DNA of 64,000 nt from Planctomycetota bacterium (GTDB taxonomy: Bacteria > Planctomycetota > UBA1135 > GCA-002686595), in contig JACKHT010000002.1 in the NCBI GenBank assembly GCA_020638855.1, forward strand, positions 310,001 to 374,000. The letters run 5' to 3'. Of this stretch, positions 26,719 to 35,697 are shown in pieces (within the stretch, counting starts at the first letter, position 1; each line of letters starts with the position of its first letter). Made by a program: the position numbers and the translations under genes. The notes beneath the pieces are model-generated. The model saw nothing but the letters and a program-made list of their open reading frames with translations, ran no database searches and had not been told where the DNA came from.

Positions 26719-27435
26719 CTAGCGCTTTGCGGTAGCGTCGGCGACGAAGATTTCGACGCGACGGTTGAGGCGCTTGGCGTCGGACGAATCGTTGCCGGCC
26801 ACCGGGTCCCAGCGCCCGAAGCCCATCACGACCACGTCGCGACCGGGGAGCTTGGCCTCATCGGTGAGGATGGCGGCCACGGCCACGGCACGCTCGGCGG
26901 AAAGCTGGATGTTGCCGTGGGGGAATTTCTTGAGGGTCTCAGGACGCTTGACCGGGTCCGCGTCGGTGTGGCCGCGGACGAAGATCCGACCGTGGGGTTC
27001 CCCCTTGATCTTGTTCGCCAGCTCGATCAGGGCGCTCTTGCCCTTGGCTCCGATTTCGGCGGAACCCGAGTCGAACAGGACCTTGTCCTGGATCATGTAG
27101 ACGTAGCCGCCGTCCACATCGAAGCGCTCGATGTCTTTGGGGGCACGGCCTAGATTCTGGAGTTGCTCCTGGAGCTGGGAGATCTTGGCTTCGTAATCCA
27201 CGTCGCTCCCGCCGGCTTGCAGGTAGGAGGCCTCTTGCGAGCGAACTTCCCCCTCAAGAGAGTCGCGCTGACGCTGAAGGCGGGCCAATTCGGCCTCGAG
27301 TTTGTGGGTCTTGTCCTGGTACTGCTCCGCGAGGTCCACGGCCCGCTGGTACTGTTCCTGGCTCACGCAGGACGCGAGCATGGCGGTCATGAGGCCCACG
27401 CCGATCAAGCGGGTGGACAGGGATGTGATTTTCAT
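26719..27435 (-). CDS. pal: Pal/OmpA-family peptidoglycan-associated lipoprotein
   Basis: The 238-residue protein has a signal peptide with lipobox LASC (Cys 23), a coiled-coil region (about residues 30-95), and an OmpA C-terminal domain with the peptidoglycan-binding elements LFDSGSAEIG, VRGHTDADPV and NRRVEIFV. Such proteins anchor the outer membrane to the cell wall. The coiled coil between anchor and OmpA domain is longer than in E. coli Pal, so it may span a wider periplasm. No tol genes are next to it. Family assignment is firm; the name pal is by similarity of layout only. Confidence 0.88.
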   Translation of the reverse strand: MKITSLSTRLIGVGLMTAMLASCVSQEQYQRAVDLAEQYQDKTHKLEAELARLQRQRDSLEGEVRSQEASYLQAGGSDVDYEAKISQLQEQLQNLGRAPKDIERFDVDGGYVYMIQDKVLFDSGSAEIGAKGKSALIELANKIKGEPHGRIFVRGHTDADPVKRPETLKKFPHGNIQLSAERAVAVAAILTDEAKLPGRDVVVMGFGRWDPVAGNDSSDAKRLNRRVEIFVADATAKR

Positions 27436-27643
27436 GGTGTGTCTGGCCTATTGCTTCCTTGGGATTCCCCAGGGCAAACCCGGGGATGCCTAGTGCCGAC
27501 CCCTTGTCGACCCTGGCGTTTGAAGGAACCGCCACCCCTCCTTGGGCGGGGCTCACGGGGTGCGTGCGGGCCAAAGCCCCCCACCCCGGACTGCAGTCTA
27601 GGGACGGCCGGGCCCCAGTCCCAGCAACCACCCCGAAATCAAA

Positions 27644-27681
27644 CTTCCCAGCCGCCCCCTTTCGGGTGCAAGGCTGGGAAG
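27644..27681 (-). terminator. Rho-independent terminator after the HTH-membrane protein gene
   Basis: On the minus strand CTTCCCAGCC and GGCTGGGAAG form a perfect 10-bp stem around an inner CCC-GAAA-GGG hairpin, followed by TTTGATTT. It lies 28 bases after the stop at 27709 and separates this operon from the Pal-type gene. Confidence 0.8.
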
Positions 27682-27708
27682 AAGGGTCCCAAAGGCGCTC
27701 TAGGAGGC

Positions 27709-28323
27709 CTACTTGGGGAATTCGGCGAACATGCCCGCGACGGCTTTGGCCAGGGTCGAGGCTCGACCCGTGCCCAGCGAAAGGGCGACCGGGACGATCA
27801 GGATCATCACAACGGTGGTCAAGAGCACCGCGGCCATGAAACCCGTCGAAAGCATCGCATCGTCTTCGACCTTCTCTTGGAGGCGACCGGTTCCGGCGCC
27901 GATCGAGGCGCCCGCCACCAGCGGCACGCCCTCTTCGATCTCTTCGTCGAGGACTTCCTCTAGGTCCAGGTCGTCATCCAAATCCAGGTCAAACGACTGG
28001 GTAGACTCGGGATCGGGCAAAGCCGCGTCGAGGGCATCTTCGAGGATCGTGTCGACCTCCGAAATCTGCTGGGTAGCCATCCCGGAGAGTTCGCCCGGAT
28101 CCTCTTCGAATACGAGCTCTTCCACCAGGTCATCCCCCAGGTGCACCACTTCGCCCCCTTGCAGTTCCTGGCGCAGGCTTTCGACGTCGCTGCGGCGCAA
28201 CTTCATCGTTTCGCCCTTGCGGAAGGCCCGAATCTCGCCCTCCGACACCAAACGCTTGAGCTCTTCCTCTTTGAGGCGCAATTCGTTCAGGGCTTCTTCA
28301 AAGCTAAAAAACTCGTCGGACAC
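27709..28323 (-). CDS. Excisionase-type HTH protein with a C-terminal membrane anchor
   Basis: The 204-residue protein begins with a MerR/excisionase-like winged helix (residues about 5-55: FSFEEALNELRLKEEELKRL, then a basic KLRRSDVESL). A highly acidic middle follows, with DLDLDDDLDLEEVLDEEIEE. Near residues 158-180 is one membrane helix (FMAAVLLTTVVMILIVPVAL) and then a short tail. A DNA-binding domain tethered to the membrane is unusual. Whether it binds DNA, or uses the fold for protein contacts, cannot be told from the sequence. It follows a small exported protein gene by 74 bases and ends in a terminator. Confidence 0.75.
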   Translation of the reverse strand: MSDEFFSFEEALNELRLKEEELKRLVSEGEIRAFRKGETMKLRRSDVESLRQELQGGEVVHLGDDLVEELVFEEDPGELSGMATQQISEVDTILEDALDAALPDPESTQSFDLDLDDDLDLEEVLDEEIEEGVPLVAGASIGAGTGRLQEKVEDDAMLSTGFMAAVLLTTVVMILIVPVALSLGTGRASTLAKAVAGMFAEFPK

Positions 28324-28397
28324 GGTGGTTTCTCCTTAGGGGGTGGAAAGGGTCCCGCTGGGTTTGGCTTGGGGGGACGACCAGGGGGACAGAATCA

Positions 28398-28868
28398 TCA
28401 ATCGCCTGAGGCGTCTTCGTCGACGCTCAAGCCTTGTCCGGAGAAGCGTTTCTCCAGATCCTTGTGCTTCAGGGGATGACCCCTGTATTCGGTCTTGTCG
28501 TTGAAACCGTCCAACTGCAGATCCAGGCTGATGTCGCGGGCTCCCACGAGCTTGACGCCTTGGGTTCCGCCGGCACCGCCGGATGCTTGGTAGACGGCCA
28601 AGTGTTTCGTTTTGGTGTCGACGAGATAGAGCACCGACACGCCGGTGATGTCCACGCCCGTGACTGCGATCATGTCGCGGTTGGAATCGGCACTGGTTCC
28701 CCCCACCTGGGAGGTCACCCGCGAGGCACCGCCCGGGGGCGTACCCTGCGCAGCCAGGGTACTCGAGGTCGGCGAAAACGCCATTGCCAGGGCGCCGAGC
28801 CCAAGGGCTACGGCGGCCAAGCCGATCGTAAAACGAACGGAAGCCTCGGAAGGTTTTGGACGGAACAT
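28398..28868 (-). CDS. Small exported protein of unknown function
   Basis: The 156-residue protein has a signal peptide or anchor (TIGLAAVALGLGALAMAF). The mature part contains a compact beta pattern: MIAVTGVDITGVSVLYLVDT, KHLAVYQASGG and KLVGARDISLDLQL. This resembles small planctomycete proteins that pair with the HTH-membrane protein, but I do not recognise a named family. It is probably co-transcribed with the gene at 27709-28323. Confidence 0.65.
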   Translation of the reverse strand: MFRPKPSEASVRFTIGLAAVALGLGALAMAFSPTSSTLAAQGTPPGGASRVTSQVGGTSADSNRDMIAVTGVDITGVSVLYLVDTKTKHLAVYQASGGAGGTQGVKLVGARDISLDLQLDGFNDKTEYRGHPLKHKDLEKRFSGQGLSVDEDASGD

Positions 28869-28983
28869 TGGGGGGGATTCTAACGGGCCTAGGCCCAGGG
28901 CACAAACAGACTCGGGACCATCCTCGCGGACGCGCCCCTGGGACCTGGGGGGAAAGTCCCCACCCTGCCCTAGTCGCGGGGGC

Positions 28984-30027
28984 CTAGAGACCTACCAAAT
29001 CCCCGGTCAACTCTTCGACCAAATCCTTCAAGGTGACCCATCCCAGGGGTTTTTCGAGGGTCCCCACCACCGCAGCTCGCTTGCCAGACCCCCGCATCAG
29101 GAGCAGGGCTTGGGATACCGAAGTGTCGGGAGCCAGGGCCGCAACATCCAGCACCAACCCCGCCAGGTCCGCCGCCGTTCCCTCTCCGGCCGGCTCCTCG
29201 GCCGCATCGCTGAGAGCCCGCAGCCCCGATTGGCGGCCTTCCCCAGCCCAGCGCGCCAAGACATCGACTTGATGCAGGTAGCCGCGCACCGTGCCCGCCC
29301 GATCCACCACAGGTAGGCGAGAGTAGCGCGAACTGCGCAAGCGCTCGTTGCGCGCTTCGGGGTCGCCGTCGATGTCTAGCTTGACGACCTGGGACCAGGG
29401 CACCATGGCCCGCGCCACCGGAGTGCTGCGCAAGGCCAAGGCATTGTGGACCAACCGGTAGGTGCGTTCCGGCAGGGCCCCTGCGCGGCGACCTTCCTCG
29501 AAGCGCGCCAACCATCGTTCACGCCCGCGCAGGACCGCGACGGTGTTGTGCTGCACGCCGAACATCATCTCGACCAAATAAGTCACCCCGCGCAAGACCC
29601 GCTCGAGGGGCCAGAACAACACCCGCGATGCCACCAGCAGCGGTACGGCGATGGGCAACAACCCGTGCGGACGCCTGCGGAACATCTCTTTGGGCAAAAC
29701 CTCCGCCACAAAGAAGGCCACCGGGGTCAACCAAAAGCCCACCGCCAGGGTCGCCACCGCCGGCGACCAGCCCGCATGGCGCCCCAGGCTCTCGCCCACG
29801 AGGGTGGCCAATTCGATGGCGAGGTTGTTGCCGATCAGCACCATGATCAACAGCCCCGCATCGTCCTTGGAGAGCCAACGGACCCAGCGAGCCGCACGGC
29901 TTCCCCGTTCGGCATCGAGGTCGAGTTGGACCTTCGACAGCGAGTAGAACGCCGTTTCGGACCCCGAGTAGAGCGCGCTGGCCACGAGGCAGACCACCAG
30001 GGCAAGGACCAAGGCCGCGAGCATCAT
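28984..30027 (-). CDS. CNNM/CBS domain protein (CorC-HlyC type), second copy
   Basis: This 347-residue protein has an N-terminal CNNM membrane domain (ALYSGSETAFYSLSKVQLDL, PVAFFVAEVLPKEMFRR) and a CBS pair (SRLPVVDRAGTVRGYLHQVD and AAVVGTLEKPLGWVTLKDLV). CNNM/CorC proteins are linked to magnesium and cobalt efflux or homeostasis (known). The CorC_HlyC C-terminal domain is absent, unlike in its neighbour, so the two may form a heteromer. ATG 30027 overlaps the neighbour stop as ATGATGA; the second ATG at 30024 is also possible. Confidence 0.85.
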   Translation of the reverse strand: MMLAALVLALVVCLVASALYSGSETAFYSLSKVQLDLDAERGSRAARWVRWLSKDDAGLLIMVLIGNNLAIELATLVGESLGRHAGWSPAVATLAVGFWLTPVAFFVAEVLPKEMFRRRPHGLLPIAVPLLVASRVLFWPLERVLRGVTYLVEMMFGVQHNTVAVLRGRERWLARFEEGRRAGALPERTYRLVHNALALRSTPVARAMVPWSQVVKLDIDGDPEARNERLRSSRYSRLPVVDRAGTVRGYLHQVDVLARWAGEGRQSGLRALSDAAEEPAGEGTAADLAGLVLDVAALAPDTSVSQALLLMRGSGKRAAVVGTLEKPLGWVTLKDLVEELTGDLVGL

Positions 30028-31238
30028 TGGAAGTTCTCCAGGAACAGGTCGAGCGTGAGCACGCGCCGTCCACGCACTTCGTGCACCTCGCCTACAAGGC
30101 CGGCACCGAGCTGCACACGGTCTCCGGGTTTGGGCAAGTGCCCGAGCAAAGCCAAAACGTAGCCCCCCAGGGTTTCGAAGGCGCTGGGGACCACCTGCAA
30201 CCCCATGGTGTCGTTCCAATCGCGAATCGAGAGATCCCCGGACACTCGGTAGCGGCCTTCGCCCATTGGAATCACATCACGCGAAGGCTCCTCGCCTTCG
30301 GCGCGCAAGTCACCCACCAATTCCTCAAAGAGATCTTCCAAGGAAACCACCCCCGCCGTGCCCCCCCATTCATCGACCACGATCGCTTCGGCCGCGCGTG
30401 CTTCGCGCAAGACGTGCAACATGCTCAGGACCGGCGCGACTTCGGGCACGAACTGGATCGGCATCACCAATTCCTCGAGGGACTTGCCACCCCGCACGTA
30501 CAAATCGCGCAGTTCGACCGCCCCCTCGACCGAGTCCATGTCTCCGCGGACCACAGGCAACCACGTGATGCGCTGGCGGCGCGCCTGTTCGATCACGCGC
30601 CGATGGTCGGCCGCGTCCTCTTCCAAATCCAGCGCCAACACATCCACGCGCGGGGTCATGATTTCGCGCACCCGCAGGGTGGAGACTTGGATGATCTCCC
30701 CCAAGAGGTCGGCTTCCCCGTGCTCCAGGCTGCCTTCGGCCGCGCTGGCCTCCAGGGCTCCCGCCAAGGCTTCCACCGTCAGGCCCACCTCGGTCCGATC
30801 ATGCTCGCCCAAGGCGCGCAAACAGAGGTCAAGGCCTCGACTGACCGCGCTCCGCACGGGGGACATCAGGCGCACGTAGGGCAGCCAAAAGGGAGCGGTC
30901 AAGTGGGCGATGCGATGGGGCATGCGCAAGGCCAAGGCCTTGGGCAGGATCTCACCCACAATTAGGATGGTGATCAGCGACACCAGCGCCGAAGTCAGCC
31001 CGTGGAACGGAAGCAGGTGCTTGGCGATCGCAAAGTAGAAAACGTTCACGAAGAGGTTGCCGGCCAAGAGCGAAACCAGCAGTTCGCGCGGCTCCTGCAA
31101 CAAGCGTTGCACGCGGCGATCCAGGGTCCGGCCCATCGCGTCCCCACCAAGCGAAAAGAAGGCCGTCTCGGACGAACTGAACAAGGCCGAGCAACCCAAC
31201 AGGAAGATTCCCACGAAGGTCGTCCAATCCCAAATCAT
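30024..31238 (-). CDS. CNNM/CBS/CorC-HlyC domain protein, first copy
   Basis: This 404-residue protein has the full architecture: a CNNM membrane domain (SALFSSSETAFFSLGGDAMG, VGEILPKALALRMPHRIA), CBS pair (REIMTPRVDVLALDLE; AIVVDEWGGTAGVVSLEDLF) and the C-terminal CorC_HlyC domain ending near the stop. It is probably an inner-membrane divalent-cation transporter or regulator. It overlaps the histidine kinase upstream by 4 bases and the shorter CNNM gene downstream by 4 bases, so the three proteins are translationally coupled. Confidence 0.9.
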   Translation of the reverse strand: MIWDWTTFVGIFLLGCSALFSSSETAFFSLGGDAMGRTLDRRVQRLLQEPRELLVSLLAGNLFVNVFYFAIAKHLLPFHGLTSALVSLITILIVGEILPKALALRMPHRIAHLTAPFWLPYVRLMSPVRSAVSRGLDLCLRALGEHDRTEVGLTVEALAGALEASAAEGSLEHGEADLLGEIIQVSTLRVREIMTPRVDVLALDLEEDAADHRRVIEQARRQRITWLPVVRGDMDSVEGAVELRDLYVRGGKSLEELVMPIQFVPEVAPVLSMLHVLREARAAEAIVVDEWGGTAGVVSLEDLFEELVGDLRAEGEEPSRDVIPMGEGRYRVSGDLSIRDWNDTMGLQVVPSAFETLGGYVLALLGHLPKPGDRVQLGAGLVGEVHEVRGRRVLTLDLFLENFQ

Positions 31239-32761
31239 GACTTGCCCTCGGTTGTAGGCAGGTGCACGTGCACGCGGAATCCATGGCCCGGGCTGCTTTC
31301 GAGCTGGACACTGCCCCCATGGGCATCGATCACTTGGTGGACGAACGAGAGCCCCAACCCAGTACCCTGGCCCACCTCTTTGGTGCTGAAGAAGGGGTCC
31401 GCGGCCCGCGCCAAAACCTCGCTGTCGACCCCTGGGCCCTCGTCCCAGAAACTGAGCACCACCTCATCGGGAGCGGTGTGGATGTCGAGGCCCATGATCC
31501 CACCCCCAGCGGGCCAAGCGTCGCGCAGGGCGTCGAGCGAATTGACCCACAGGTTGAGCCAGCATTGGCCCAACTCATCCCCTTGCCCTTGCACCGCGGG
31601 CAAACCAGTCAGGACACGTGTCGCTTCCACCGTTCCGAGGTTCCCACGCAGCTCGCCCCGTTGCAAGCGCAACTCGACCCGTTGGCCTTGGGCCCGGTGG
31701 CGAATCAGCCCCAGACTCGCTTCCAGCGTCGCCTTCAAGTCCACGGGCCCCGTGCGGGGACTGCGGGGCGCCAATAGCAGCACGCCCCCCGCGATGTGTC
31801 GGATGCGTTCGAGACCCTGGTGGACCAGGGCTAGGTATTGGTTGCGCTTGGCCTCGCCCAAATCCTTGCGCTGCAAGACCTCGACCGCATTGAGCATGCC
31901 CCCTAAGGGGTTGTTGATTTCGTGGGCGATCCCCGCTGCGAGCTCGCCGGTGGCAGCCAGTCGTTTTTGGGTGGTCGCGGCCGCTTCGGCGCGCCGGACC
32001 GCGTCGGTGGCCCGTTCGACCTCGCTCTGCAGGCGGGACCCAAATCCCTGCACCTCTTGGGCCATGGAATTGAAGGTACGCATCAGCGAGCCCAACTCAT
32101 CCGCCCGGCCCCCGTCGTCGACCCGCGCGGAAAACTCCCCGCGGGCCAAATGCGCCGAAGCCTCCGAAAGCCGTCGCAGCGGGCGCAGCAACAACCGGTC
32201 GGTCACCACGAAGGTCAGCCCGGTCAACAGGACGACGGTGCCCAGGAACCAGGGCAGGATCAAACTCACCCAAGAGGAGCTGCCGAGGCCGCTTTGCGAG
32301 ACCACCCACGCGCCCCCCCACGGCCGGCCACCGGGGGTGCGAACGGGGGCGGCCAACCCGCCCGCAATGGGCAAGCTGCGGTTCTCGCGGTTGGCGCGGC
32401 GCAAGGCCTCCAAGATGGTTTCCAAGGGAAAGTCCACCCCCCGGTGGCGGCTACCGCGCGGGTTGAGCAAGAGCCCTTGGCCCCGTTCCTGGCCCGGCTG
32501 GGCCAGCTCGGGCAGGTGCACCAACAAGACGTCCTCGAACGCCCCCCATCCGTTCCAAGACAGCAAACCGGCGGCCCAAAGTTCCCCCTTGGGGCTCAAG
32601 TGCGAGCGCAATTGGTCTTCCACCAAAGCCGCATAGCTGTCCCGTAGCTGCGCGGCATCGCGTTCTACCCGCGGGGCCATCCAAGCCAAGCCGAGCCCAA
32701 ACACCAAACCATTGGCCAAGGCAACCCCCAACATGATTCCCCACCGCAGCGGGATTCTCAC
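31235..32761 (-). CDS. Sensor histidine kinase
   Basis: The 508-residue membrane kinase has helices near residues 8-28 and 166-188 around a periplasmic sensor domain, then HAMP (LLLRPLRRLSEASAHLARGE), HisKA with the phospho-accepting His in GELAAGIAHEINNPLGG, and an HATPase with N box WLNLWVNSLDAL, G1 DEGPGVD and G2 GTGLGLSFV. No response regulator gene lies beside it. It overlaps the CNNM gene downstream, which suggests that the signal concerns the process these transporters serve, perhaps divalent cations (inference). Confidence 0.92.
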   Translation of the reverse strand: MRIPLRWGIMLGVALANGLVFGLGLAWMAPRVERDAAQLRDSYAALVEDQLRSHLSPKGELWAAGLLSWNGWGAFEDVLLVHLPELAQPGQERGQGLLLNPRGSRHRGVDFPLETILEALRRANRENRSLPIAGGLAAPVRTPGGRPWGGAWVVSQSGLGSSSWVSLILPWFLGTVVLLTGLTFVVTDRLLLRPLRRLSEASAHLARGEFSARVDDGGRADELGSLMRTFNSMAQEVQGFGSRLQSEVERATDAVRRAEAAATTQKRLAATGELAAGIAHEINNPLGGMLNAVEVLQRKDLGEAKRNQYLALVHQGLERIRHIAGGVLLLAPRSPRTGPVDLKATLEASLGLIRHRAQGQRVELRLQRGELRGNLGTVEATRVLTGLPAVQGQGDELGQCWLNLWVNSLDALRDAWPAGGGIMGLDIHTAPDEVVLSFWDEGPGVDSEVLARAADPFFSTKEVGQGTGLGLSFVHQVIDAHGGSVQLESSPGHGFRVHVHLPTTEGKS

Positions 32762-32804
32762 GGGTTCCTCCTGGTCAGGCGCAAGCGACGACTGGGTGGT
32801 TGCA

Positions 32805-33950
32805 TCACCCGGCGCCCTGGATGGAATTCATGATTCCGATCAGCGGCAAGAAAAGTGCGACTACGATGAAACCCACCACAAAGGCCATGAAGATCACCAG
32901 CATCGGCTCGAGCAAACTGAGCATCGCATCGGTGCGCCGATCGAAGCGGCGTTCGTAGGTTTCGGCGACCTTGAGCAGCATATTGTCGAGCTCCCCGGTC
33001 TCTTCCCCCACATCGACCATGTTGACGACCACGTCGTCGAACAAACCCGACTCCCCCATGGGGCGTGCGATGCCCTCGCCCTCACGGACCGTGCGCCGGA
33101 TTTCGCCGACGGCCTCCACCATCACCGCATTGGTGGCCGTATCACGCACGATGCCCAAGGAGTCCAAGTGCGGAACGCCCGCTTGAACCAGCGTTCCGAA
33201 GGTCCGCGCAAAGGCGCCCGTCAAATTGTCGCGGATCAAGCCCCCAAGGATGGGCAGTTTCAAAAGCAGCGCATGGATGCGGTAGCGATAGCCCGTGCTA
33301 CGCCCCATCAAGACCACGTGCAACAGGAACAAAAGGAAGGGCAGCAAGATCACCAGATACCAATAGGTGACCGCGAAATTGCTGATGTCCAAAAGGATTT
33401 GGGTGGTGCGCGGCAACCCCACGTTGAACGAGCGGAAGACCGCCTCGAACTTGGGGATCACAAAGATGATCACCGCGGCCACCACGCCGATGGCCACCAC
33501 GGTCAGCAGGGTGGGATAGACCATCGCGCCCGAAACCTTGGCCCGCACCTGCTCCGCCTTCTCGCGGAACATGGCCACCCGGGTCAGGATCCGATCGAGC
33601 ACGCCTCCGGCCTCCCCCGCCTTGACCATGTTGGTGTAAAGCGAATCAAAGGCTCGTGGGTGCTTGGCCATGCTTTCCGACAGGGTCATGCCCCCAGAAA
33701 CGTCATCGGTGAGCTCCGCGAGCAGACTCTTGAAGACCCCCGGCTTGGTTTGCCCTTCGAGGATGGTCAGGGCCCGAACCACGGGAATGCCCGCCTCGGT
33801 GAGGGTTGCCAACTGAACGGTGAAATCGCTGACCACGGCCCGCGGAACCCGTTTGCCCCGCCGACCGCCGCGCGCCTTGGTCTCGGCGGATTCGCCTCCG
33901 CCCGAACGGTCGGGCGCTTGCTTCTGGGTTCGCTGGATTCGTTTGGCCAT
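32805..33950 (-). CDS. Inner-membrane platform protein GspF/PilC
   Basis: The 381-residue protein is the polytopic platform of type II secretion or type IV pili. It has two GspF domains, each with the helix pattern around LATLTEAGIPVVRALTILEG and FGTLVQAGVPHLDSLGIVRD. Three membrane helices follow the usual spacing (LLTVVAIGVVAAVIIFVIP; YLVILLPFLLFLLHVVLM; LVIFMAFVVGFIVVALFLP). The basic, Arg/Lys-rich N-terminal 38 residues are an extension. The motor ATPase genes lie just upstream on the same strand. Confidence 0.93.
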   Translation of the reverse strand: MAKRIQRTQKQAPDRSGGGESAETKARGGRRGKRVPRAVVSDFTVQLATLTEAGIPVVRALTILEGQTKPGVFKSLLAELTDDVSGGMTLSESMAKHPRAFDSLYTNMVKAGEAGGVLDRILTRVAMFREKAEQVRAKVSGAMVYPTLLTVVAIGVVAAVIIFVIPKFEAVFRSFNVGLPRTTQILLDISNFAVTYWYLVILLPFLLFLLHVVLMGRSTGYRYRIHALLLKLPILGGLIRDNLTGAFARTFGTLVQAGVPHLDSLGIVRDTATNAVMVEAVGEIRRTVREGEGIARPMGESGLFDDVVVNMVDVGEETGELDNMLLKVAETYERRFDRRTDAMLSLLEPMLVIFMAFVVGFIVVALFLPLIGIMNSIQGAG

Positions 33951-34017
33951 GGGCGGATCTTACGGCTTGGGGGGGTGGATCAGAACGGGGAAGCGCAGGT
34001 CCCCTCCCCATAGGCAA

Positions 34018-35697
34018 TCAAAGCGACTGGGTTTCCCGCAGGACCTCTTCCAGGGTCGTTCGCCCGGCGAGGACCGCCTCCAGGCCGGCTTGGCGAAGGG
34101 AGCGCATGCCCTGCCGGACGGCGATGGCCCGCAATTCCCCGGTCGAGGCCCCGCGGTGGACGGCGGTGCGCAGCTCGTCCGAGAAGAGCAGAATCTCAAA
34201 GATCCCCATGCGCCCCTTGTACCCGGTGTGGTGGCATACCTCGCAACCCGCCCCAAAGTGCAGGACCCGACCGCGCACGTGCTCGGCCACGGCCCCGAGG
34301 CTGGCCAGCAATTCCTCGTCCGGCTCGTAGGTGCGTTGGCATTGCGAGCAAACCGTGCGCACCAAGCGCTGGGCCACCACGGCTTCTAGGGTGGCGGTGA
34401 TCAGGAAGGGTTCGACCCCCATGTCCATCAGGCGCGTCACCGTCGAGGGTGCGTCGCTCGTGTGCAGGGTCGCGAACACCGTATGCCCCGTGAGGCTGGC
34501 CTCCACGGCGGTGCTGGCGGTCTCCTCATCCCGGATTTCCCCTACCAGGATCTTGTCCGGATCTTGGCGCAGGATCGTGCGCAGAACCGAGGCATAGGTC
34601 ACTCCGATTTCCTCTTGGATGGGAACCTGCACGATGCCGTCGATGTCGTACTCCACCGGATCTTCCACCGTAATGATCTTCACGGCGGGGTCGTTGGCCT
34701 CCGTGAGCATCGCATACAGGGTGGTCGTCTTGCCGCTGCCGGTTGGTCCGGTGACCAGCACAATGCCGTGGGGCAAGCGCGTCAACGCGCGCAAGGTAGC
34801 TTCTTCCGCTGGCGACAACCCGAGCACCCCCAGGTCGAGGCTCACGGCCGACCGGTCGAGCACGCGCATCACGCAGCCCTCGCCGGTTTGGGTCGGCAGC
34901 GTCGCCACGCGCAAATCCACGGGCAGCCCGTCGATCGAAAGCTCGATGCGCCCATCCTGGGGGACGCGGGTTTCGGTGATGTCGAGGTCTGCCATGACCT
35001 TGATGCGCGCCACGAGCGGCACGGCCAAGTGTTGGGGAGGCGCTTCGATCTCATACAGCGCCCCATCGACCCGATAGCGGATTCGGAACGCGTCGTCGTA
35101 GACCTCAAAGTGCACGTCGGAGGCCCGATCGCGGATGGCCCGCCCAAGGATCGAATTCAAGAGCCGCACCACCGGCTTGCTCTTGGCGGCCGATTCGGCG
35201 TCGGCGCCTTGGACGGCCCCGGCCGCGTCGGCGATGGCGTCGGACAGATCCCCAGGCTCGCCGTAGTGTTGGACCACGCGGGCCCGAATGGCTTCGGCCC
35301 CGGCCACCATGGGCAGGATGGACTTGCCCGTGGTGAAGGCCAAGTCATCCAAGATCGCCTGGTTGAGGGGGTCGGCCAAGGCCACCTCCAAGCCCTTGGC
35401 GCTGAGCCGCAGGGGAAGAACCAGAAACGTGTGCGCCACGCTCGCGTCGATCAGCTCCAAGGCCTCGGCCATCGGTTCGACTCGGTCGAGGTCAACACTG
35501 GGCAAACCCGCTTGCTCGGCCAGTGCCCTGGCCACGTCCCCATCGGTGCAGGCCTGGAGAGCCACCAAACACTGACCGATCAGCCCGCCGTGCTTGCGCT
35601 GGTCTGCGAGCGCCCGCTGGATCTCGGCCTCACCGACCTTGCCGGCCGCCTTGAGGATCTGCCCGAGAAGGCGCGCATTGGTCGGCGCGCCGCTCAT
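34018..35697 (-). CDS. gspE: GspE/PilB-type secretion ATPase, first paralogue
   Basis: The 559-residue hexameric ATPase powers pilus or pseudopilus extension. It has the N-terminal GspE_N domain, Walker A GPTGSGKTTTLYA, Asp box ITVEDPVEYDIDG, Walker B DKILVGEIRDEETA, His box TLHTSDAPSTVTRLMDMG and the tetracysteine zinc site CSQCQ and CEVCHHTGYKG. ATG 35697 overlaps the pilT stop as ATGA; an upstream in-frame residue at 35772 would run into pilT and is rejected. The gene precedes gspF/pilC by 66 bases. Confidence 0.93.
   Translation of the reverse strand: MSGAPTNARLLGQILKAAGKVGEAEIQRALADQRKHGGLIGQCLVALQACTDGDVARALAEQAGLPSVDLDRVEPMAEALELIDASVAHTFLVLPLRLSAKGLEVALADPLNQAILDDLAFTTGKSILPMVAGAEAIRARVVQHYGEPGDLSDAIADAAGAVQGADAESAAKSKPVVRLLNSILGRAIRDRASDVHFEVYDDAFRIRYRVDGALYEIEAPPQHLAVPLVARIKVMADLDITETRVPQDGRIELSIDGLPVDLRVATLPTQTGEGCVMRVLDRSAVSLDLGVLGLSPAEEATLRALTRLPHGIVLVTGPTGSGKTTTLYAMLTEANDPAVKIITVEDPVEYDIDGIVQVPIQEEIGVTYASVLRTILRQDPDKILVGEIRDEETASTAVEASLTGHTVFATLHTSDAPSTVTRLMDMGVEPFLITATLEAVVAQRLVRTVCSQCQRTYEPDEELLASLGAVAEHVRGRVLHFGAGCEVCHHTGYKGRMGIFEILLFSDELRTAVHRGASTGELRAIAVRQGMRSLRQAGLEAVLAGRTTLEEVLRETQSL

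Noticed and set aside
28869..28983. GGGGAAAGTCCCC-like segment as an RNase P fragment
   Set aside because: It superficially recalls the conserved GGAAAGTCC block, but no other RNase P elements surround it and the gap is only 115 bases.
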